From the NCBI GenBank assembly GCA_026398575.1, contig JAPLSP010000559.1, positions 1-11,476 on the forward strand: DNA of 11,476 nucleotides. Direction: 5' to 3'. The position numbers and the translations under genes were made by a program. This DNA comes from Candidatus Sumerlaeota bacterium. Lineage in GTDB: Bacteria > Sumerlaeota > Sumerlaeia > JADFCT01. A model generated the notes under the pieces. That model had not been told where the DNA came from, ran no database searches, and was given only the letters and a program-made list of their open reading frames with translations. How positions within the stretch are numbered: the stretch's first letter is position 1; each line of letters begins with the position of its first letter. Shown here one piece after another: positions 7,152-11,476 of this stretch.

Positions 7152-7206
7152 TCTGCGAATTCGATGGACGGCGCGCTTCACTGAGCGCAATAGTTCAGCG
7201 GCGTGC
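7152..7206 (+). repeat. Right copy of 55-bp imperfect direct repeat
   Basis: It matches 6325-6379 at 46 of 55 positions without gaps, in the same orientation. It sits in a 33-codon open frame (7145-7246) whose peptide begins MYVCEFDGRRASLSAIVQRR, against MRFCEFNGRRGSRSAIVQRR in the left copy. The FnIII-like remnant begins at its right end. Confidence 0.8.
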
Positions 7207-7367
7207 CGCTCACGCTGATAGCCGGCAGCGCCACCGGCGCCAATAGCGAGATGGAGATCCAAGGGCCTCGAACGCAACAAGCAGTACTGGTTCCGCGTCC
7301 GCGCCGTCCGCGCCGGAAAGGTCGGCGCCTGATCCGATCTCAGATCACGCGAGTGGCGAACATATAG
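7200..7367 (+). pseudogene. Decayed fibronectin type III-like gene fragment 1
   Basis: The pieces fall in different frames. 7200-7262 reads GVPLTLIAGSATGANSEMEI. 7261-7329 reads KGLERNKQYWFRVRAV, then RAGKVGA and TGA. 7341-7367 reads QITRVANI and TAG. In order these resemble the first strand, the GL-x-x-x-x-x-YWFRVRAV strand and the closing strand of an FnIII domain, with the middle of the domain deleted between the first two pieces. This fits the C-terminal end of an FnIII-domain protein that has lost its centre and gained frameshifts. Assignment rests on the YWFRVRAV motif and is moderate. Confidence 0.55.
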
Positions 7368-7442
7368 AAACTGGCGTGCCGCCTCATCGCCGACAACAAG
7401 GCCGGCGAAGGAGAGCCGAGCAGTACGGTCATGGCGATGCTG
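7368..7442 (+). pseudogene. Decayed fibronectin type III-like gene fragment 2
   Basis: Directly after the TAG of fragment 1 and in the same frame, the sequence reads RLIADNKAGEGEPSSTVMAM. This resembles the last two strands of an FnIII domain (A-x-N-x-x-G-x-G-x-P-S-x-T-V). No start or upstream part exists, so it is a remnant, perhaps of a different gene from fragment 1. Confidence 0.5.
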
Positions 7443-7506
7443 CAGGCGGTCTGTCCAACGAATTCTGGCAGGTCAATCAGCCGTCACGGAAGGAATGCTC
7501 TGATTC

Positions 7507-10398
7507 ATGCCCGCTCTTTCTTGGAACGAGATTCGCCAGAACGCCATCCACTTCTCCCGAGAATGGAAGGGCGCCCAGGACGAACGTGCCGAAGCCCAAA
7601 CTTTTTGGAACGAATTCCTCCAAGTCTTCGGAATCCGCCGCCGCACGGTTGCTTCTTTTGAGGAGCCCGTCAAGAGCCTCAAGAACACCTACCACCGCAT
7701 AGACCTTTTCTGGAAAGGCCGTCTCCTGGCCGAGCATAAGAGCGCGGGCGAGAACCTCGACAAGGCCGAATCCCAGGCATTCCAGTATATCCAGGAACTT
7801 GCCGCATCTGGCCGCGAGGACGAAATTCCCCGCTACATCCTCCTCTGCAACTTCGTCTCCATCGCCCTCTACGACCTGGAACCCGACACCCAACTCGAAC
7901 TCCCCCTTTGGCGGGGCCAGCGCTACGATCGCATCGAGTTTCGGCTGAGCAATCTCCACGCACACATCAAACACTTCGCTTTTCTCATCGGCCAGAAAAC
8001 CCACACGTTTGGCGAGCAGGACGAGGCCAATCTCAAGGCCGCCACCATCATGGCCGACTTGCATGACGCCGTGGCCAAGGGACGCTATCCACCCGAGGCC
8101 TTGGAGCGCCTCCTGGTGCGTCTGCTATTCTGCCTTTTCGCCGATGACACGGGCATCTTCGAGGCAGGTCAGTTTGAGCTCTATATCCAGAATCGCACCC
8201 GCGAAGACGCCTCGGATCTCGGGCCTCAGCTCAACGCTCTCTTCGACATGCTGAATACGCCCTCGGAACGGCGCTCCCTCCACCTGGACGATGACTTGAA
8301 CGCGTTCCCCTATGTCAACGGAGAACTCTTTGCGGAACATCTCCCAACACCCGGCTTCAATCGCGACATGCGCAACCGCATTGTTGCCGCCTGCCGCTTC
8401 GATTGGTCGCGTATCTCACCCGCCATCTTCGGCTCTCTCTTCCAGGGAATCATGGACGACAAAGCGCGCCGCCAGATTGGCGCGCACTACACTTCCGAAC
8501 GCGACATCCTCAAAGTAATCCGTGGTCTTTTCCTCGACGAACTCCGCGCGGAGTTCGACAGGATCAAGAGCGACCGCTCAACCCGCCGAACCGACCGGCT
8601 TCACTCCTTCCTGAAGAAACTTGCCGTCCTGCGTTTCCTCGACCCAGCCTGCGGATGCGGCAACTTCCTTGCCATCGCCTACCGCGAGCTGCGCCGGCTC
8701 GAACTCAAAGTTCTCAAGGCCCTCTATAACGACTTCGCCGGAGACCAACCGGAGGCCTTCACTGCCGACGAGTTCGCCAAACTCTCGCAGGTGGACGTGA
8801 ACCAGTTCTACGGCATCGAAATCGGCGAATGGCCTGCCCGCATTGCCGAAACCGCCCTCTGGCTCACCGACCATCAGATGAACATTGAACTCTCCCTTGC
8901 CACGGGCAACCTTTTCCAACGCATTCCCCTTCGCGCTGCGCCTCACATCAAGTGCGCGAACGCATTGCGATTCGATTGGAACGAACTTCTTCCCGCCAAG
9001 GAATGCTCTTACGTTTTCGGCAACCCACCGTTCGTGGGCAAGAAGGAACAGAACGCGGCTCAGAAAGGCGATCACGTCCTCATCTGGGACCGCATCAAAG
9101 GGGCCGGCATTCTCGACTACGTCACTTGCTGGTACGTCAAAGCGGGCGAGTACATAAAACACTCAAACATCCGATGCGCCTTCGTCTCCACGAACTCCAT
9201 CTCCCAGGGAGAACAGGTCGGCGTCCTGTGGGCAAGGCTCTTCAACGACTTTGGGCTTAAGATTCACTTCGCCCACACAACCTTCGCCTGGCAAAGCGAA
9301 GCAAGAGGAGCTGCCCATGTTCATGTGGTCATCATCGGCTTTGCGCCTTTCGACACGAACGCAAAGACCATCTTCATTTACGATGACATCCGAGGCGAAC
9401 CCAAGTCAGTACCCGCCGCGAACATCAACCCTTATCTCGCAGATGCCCCCGACATCATCATCGGCAACCGTACCAACCCACTGTGCAACGTCCCTCCCAT
9501 CAACTACGGCAGCATGATGATTGACAAGGACCGCAAGGCGGGAAACGACCAAGGGCTGATCGTCGATGATGAAGAAAGACAAGCACTGATTCGGGAGTGC
9601 CCAGGACTAAAGCCCTACCTCCGGCATCTCTATGGCGGTGAGGAGTATATCAACGCAACCCCGCGATGGTGCCTTTGGCTCGTAGAGGCGCCCACGGCGC
9701 TTCTTCGCGGTTGCGAACGCCTCCGCCAGCGGACCGAGAAGGTAAGGAAATTCCGCCTGAGCAGCGGGAGGAAAGCGACAAACGACCTGGCCGCCTCGCC
9801 CCACCTGTTTGGCGAGATTCGGCAACCCGACTGCGATTACCTGCTGATCCCAAAGGTCTCCTCGGAAAACCGAGACTATCTCCCGATCGGCTTCCTGCCA
9901 TCCAGTGTGATCGCCAGCGGCAGCGCGCTGGTAATGCCGAAAGCCTCACGTTTTCATTTCGGTGTCTTGGCGAGCAAAATGCACATGGCATGGCTGAGAC
10001 GGGTTGGCGGGCGAATGAAAAGCGATTACCAGTACTCCAGCAACATCGTGTACAACAGCTTCCCGTGGCCGATGGATGCGACCCCAGCTCGGCGGGCGAA
10101 AGTGGAGGAATGCGCGCAGAGGGTTCTTGACGTTCGCCAAGAGCACATTGGTCGAGGCGACACGCTCGCCGATCTCTACGATCCCCTCGCCACGCCGGCC
10201 GCGCTCGTTAAGGCCCACCAAGCACTCGACCGCGCCGTGGACCGCTGCTACCGCTCGAAGCCCTTCGCCAACGAACGCGAACGCGTCGAATACCTCTTCG
10301 AACTCTACGGACAACTCACCGCCCCCCTGGCGCCCACGGCGCCAGAGAAGAAAGCCCGGCGGGCCGCCAGGCCAAGCACGGTCAGGAGCGCAAAGTAG
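7507..10398 (+). CDS. Type IIL (MmeI-like) bifunctional restriction endonuclease/DNA methyltransferase
   Basis: This 963-aa single-chain enzyme should both cleave DNA and methylate adenine in its own recognition site. The N-terminal nuclease has the D-EXK pattern HRIDLFWKGRLLAEHKS, with Asp66, Glu76 and Lys78, the same spacing as in MmeI. A helical spacer follows (about 150-320). The gamma-class N6-adenine methyltransferase has motif X GAHYTSERD (325-333), motif I FLDPACGCGNFLA (377-389) for AdoMet binding, and motif IV NPPF (506-509). Residues about 620-860 should be the target-recognition domain, with typical PYLRHLYGGEEYI (703-715) and YQYSSNIVYNSFPWP (841-855). Length is close to MmeI (about 919 aa). 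All key residues are present, so it looks active. The start is fixed by an in-frame stop two codons upstream; AAGGA lies 12 bases before it. Such enzymes methylate one strand only and usually stand alone, as here. The recognition site cannot be read from the sequence. Confidence 0.92.
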   Translation: MPALSWNEIRQNAIHFSREWKGAQDERAEAQTFWNEFLQVFGIRRRTVASFEEPVKSLKNTYHRIDLFWKGRLLAEHKSAGENLDKAESQAFQYIQELAASGREDEIPRYILLCNFVSIALYDLEPDTQLELPLWRGQRYDRIEFRLSNLHAHIKHFAFLIGQKTHTFGEQDEANLKAATIMADLHDAVAKGRYPPEALERLLVRLLFCLFADDTGIFEAGQFELYIQNRTREDASDLGPQLNALFDMLNTPSERRSLHLDDDLNAFPYVNGELFAEHLPTPGFNRDMRNRIVAACRFDWSRISPAIFGSLFQGIMDDKARRQIGAHYTSERDILKVIRGLFLDELRAEFDRIKSDRSTRRTDRLHSFLKKLAVLRFLDPACGCGNFLAIAYRELRRLELKVLKALYNDFAGDQPEAFTADEFAKLSQVDVNQFYGIEIGEWPARIAETALWLTDHQMNIELSLATGNLFQRIPLRAAPHIKCANALRFDWNELLPAKECSYVFGNPPFVGKKEQNAAQKGDHVLIWDRIKGAGILDYVTCWYVKAGEYIKHSNIRCAFVSTNSISQGEQVGVLWARLFNDFGLKIHFAHTTFAWQSEARGAAHVHVVIIGFAPFDTNAKTIFIYDDIRGEPKSVPAANINPYLADAPDIIIGNRTNPLCNVPPINYGSMMIDKDRKAGNDQGLIVDDEERQALIRECPGLKPYLRHLYGGEEYINATPRWCLWLVEAPTALLRGCERLRQRTEKVRKFRLSSGRKATNDLAASPHLFGEIRQPDCDYLLIPKVSSENRDYLPIGFLPSSVIASGSALVMPKASRFHFGVLASKMHMAWLRRVGGRMKSDYQYSSNIVYNSFPWPMDATPARRAKVEECAQRVLDVRQEHIGRGDTLADLYDPLATPAALVKAHQALDRAVDRCYRSKPFANERERVEYLFELYGQLTAPLAPTAPEKKARRAARPSTVRSAK

Positions 10399-10503
10399 TC
10401 CCAGAGAGATTTCCTCGCGCGAGGCGAAGCCGAACAGAAACAGAAGTTCCGCGACGCCGGGAGCTGAATCCGGCGGACTTTGAGCGCGGGATGTTTGACA
10501 CCC
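10399..10503. other. 105-bp spacer after the restriction gene
   Basis: It contains a perfect 12-base palindrome CCTCGCGCGAGG (10413-10424) without a following T-run, so it is not a convincing intrinsic terminator. One frame (10408-10467) reads DFLARGEAEQKQKFRDAGS and a stop, possibly the tail of a lost gene. No intact gene is seen. Confidence 0.35.
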
Positions 10504-10679
10504 ATGAAAACGGTCCTCGTTACGGGCGCATCGGGATTCGTGGGGGGGACACGTGATCGCCGCCCTCGCGCGAAAAGGCTTCCGGCCCCGGTGTCTGGTT
10601 CGCAAGACCAGCCGGTTGGAATTCATCAGGGAGTGGTCGCCGTAACTCGTATTTGGCGATGGCGCCTCCGTTGTCAGCG
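10504..10679 (+). pseudogene. NAD-dependent epimerase/dehydratase (SDR) N-terminal remnant
   Basis: The start MKTVLVTGASGFVGG is the Rossmann nucleotide-binding motif (TGASGFVG) of extended short-chain dehydrogenases, for example nucleotide-sugar epimerases. A run of seven Gs (10542-10548) then shifts the frame. With six Gs it would continue as HVIAALARKGFRPRCLVRK, then TSRLEFIREWSP. That frame hits a TAA (10643-10645) where related proteins continue with Glu or a similar residue. Homology then seems to resume as LVFGDGASVVS before running into the 3' end of the DUF1080 gene. It therefore has a frameshift, a nonsense change and loss of about 80% of the usual 300-plus residues. The G-run shift alone could be a sequencing slip; the truncation is not. 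Confidence 0.75.
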
Positions 10680-11345
10680 TTATTTCGGCTTATCGGCAGG
10701 CGGCAGTTCCCGCAGCCGGATGTTTCGCCATTGCGCTGTGAGCGGTTCGGCGCGCTTGCCGACGCCGTGCACTTGAAGGCCGATGAAACCGCATGACGTT
10801 ACATCGTCCTTCAGATCGGTCACCTGTTTGCCGTTGACCCACGTCTGAATGCGGTCGCCCTGGCAGACGACGCGGAATTTGTTCCATTCTTTTTCTTTGA
10901 GCAGCGCGCGTATCGCAGTCGTTGACTGATCGGCGTTCAGGAATTTTGCCCGCCGCCCTTCGTCATAGATGCCGCCCGAGAAGCCGCCGGCGGCAATCTC
11001 CACCTGGTAGCCATGCACGCGGCCATTCTTGAAGTCAGATTTGCTTTCGCTGCGGATTTGGATTCCCGAATTCAGTTCCTTATCCACCTTGGTTTCGAGT
11101 TCCAGCTCGAAGTCGCTGAATTTTTTCTTCGTGCACAAAAACGAGTTGGGGCTGTCGGGGACCGACGTCCCGACGATGGCGCCGTCCTTGGCTTCATACT
11201 TCGCCTTGCCATTGAGCTGCTCCCAGCCTTCCAGGTCCTTGCCGTTGAAGAGCGATAGCCAGCCATCGTCCGCCGCAAGGACCAGCGCGCCAACGGCCAC
11301 CAGCGCACTCAGAATAGGCCATCTTACAAGATGCTTCGTTTTCAT
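10680..11345 (-). CDS. Secreted DUF1080 (3-keto-disaccharide hydrolase-type) protein
   Basis: This 221-aa protein has a signal peptide (about 1-25, ending LVLAAD) followed by one DUF1080 domain, a concanavalin-like beta-sandwich. Hallmarks are WLSLFNGKDLEGWE (29-42), LNSGIQIRS (91-99), GYQVEIAAGGFSGGIYDEG (112-130), WNKFRVVCQGDRIQTWVNGK (154-173) and GFIGLQVHG (186-194). The domain has been linked to hydrolysis of 3-keto-glycosides in a 3-keto-sugar degradation route, and many members are assumed to bind or process carbohydrate outside the cytoplasm. Activity here is inferred. The start has AAAGGA (complement of 11353-11358) seven bases upstream. The stop abuts the converging epimerase remnant. 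It looks complete and is of normal length for a single-domain member. Confidence 0.92.
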   Translation of the reverse strand: MKTKHLVRWPILSALVAVGALVLAADDGWLSLFNGKDLEGWEQLNGKAKYEAKDGAIVGTSVPDSPNSFLCTKKKFSDFELELETKVDKELNSGIQIRSESKSDFKNGRVHGYQVEIAAGGFSGGIYDEGRRAKFLNADQSTTAIRALLKEKEWNKFRVVCQGDRIQTWVNGKQVTDLKDDVTSCGFIGLQVHGVGKRAEPLTAQWRNIRLRELPPADKPK

Positions 11346-11385
11346 AACAATGTCCTTTCAAATATGATGTTAGTGAGGTATGCCA

Positions 11386-11465
11386 CGAATAGTAGGCCGT
11401 CCCGCTCCGCCGGGCGGCCATCGCGCGCCGAGGCCGCCCGACGGAGCGGGACGGCCTACTATTCG
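11386..11465. repeat. Large imperfect inverted repeat, copy 2 of the dispersed element
   Basis: The arms at 11386-11419 and 11432-11465 (34 bases each) are reverse complements with one mismatch, around a 12-base loop. The core GTAGGCCGTCCCGCTCCG, then CGGGCGGCC, matches the element at 4608-4731. The right end continues with GCGCCAATCT (to 11475), which is also part of copy 1, so the full element probably reaches about 11475. It lies about 40 bp upstream of the DUF1080 start, again 5' to a minus-strand gene. Confidence 0.85.
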
Positions 11466-11476
11466 GCGCCAATCTG

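Larger units (their letters stand above)
7077..7506. other. 430-bp gap with decayed gene fragments and right direct repeat
   Basis: This stretch has no intact gene. From 7078 it reads open as DPALEKFQKVSKALNLLGYM, not recognised, and contains a small hairpin ATGGG/CCCAT (7132-7146). The right direct repeat (7152-7206) and two FnIII-like fragments follow. An in-frame TGA at 7501-7503, just before the restriction gene, fixes that gene's start at or after 7507. Confidence 0.6.

Noticed and set aside
6325..7206. Integron attC sites flanking the cassette
   Set aside because: The repeats do not show the GTTRRRY/RYYYAAC core pairs or the expected palindromic attC structure.
7477..8064. A 195-codon minus-strand open frame opposite the restriction gene, and a similar one at 8578-9162
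   Set aside because: Both are antisense to the nuclease and methyltransferase domains, with no motifs of their own.

Overview
The window looks like bacterial chromosome from a polysaccharide-degrading, probably environmental lineage. The gene types (secreted heparinase-like lyase, GH5 glycosidase with a fibronectin type III module, DUF1080 protein, decayed FnIII fragments) are most familiar from Planctomycetota, Verrucomicrobiota, Lentisphaerota and Hydrogenedentota-like genomes. This placement rests on gene content only. No rRNA, tRNA, CRISPR array or intact transposase was seen.

Left part (1-4431, minus strand): three genes read leftward as a likely operon. First comes a secreted GH5 mannanase/cellulase-like enzyme. 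A 71-aa protein follows, whose ATG overlaps the GH5 stop codon. Last is a heparinase II/III-family polysaccharide lyase that runs off the window edge. Together they suggest extracellular or periplasmic breakdown of a complex glycan.

Middle (4432-6302): a 0.5-kb gap carries a large imperfect inverted repeat and is followed, on the plus strand, by an unrecognised secreted protein of about 460 aa.

Accessory region (6303-7506): a PIN-domain (VapC-like) toxin gene keeps a perfect ribosome-binding site but is frameshifted and cut to about 40 codons. Two tandem 82-aa paralogues follow, which look like its partner (antitoxin) family. A pair of 55-bp imperfect direct repeats flanks this cassette. Beyond the right repeat lie decayed ends of FnIII-domain genes.

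Right part (7507-11476): a complete 963-aa MmeI-like (type IIL) bifunctional restriction-modification enzyme has both nuclease and methyltransferase motifs intact. Next is the frameshifted N-terminus of a Rossmann-fold NAD-dependent epimerase/dehydratase, converging on a secreted DUF1080 protein on the minus strand. A second copy of the dispersed inverted repeat sits at the right edge.

Overall, 6.3-10.7 kb reads as a small defence and gene-remnant island (dead toxin, orphan tandem partners, single-gene restriction system, broken pieces of other genes) set between carbohydrate-processing genes.
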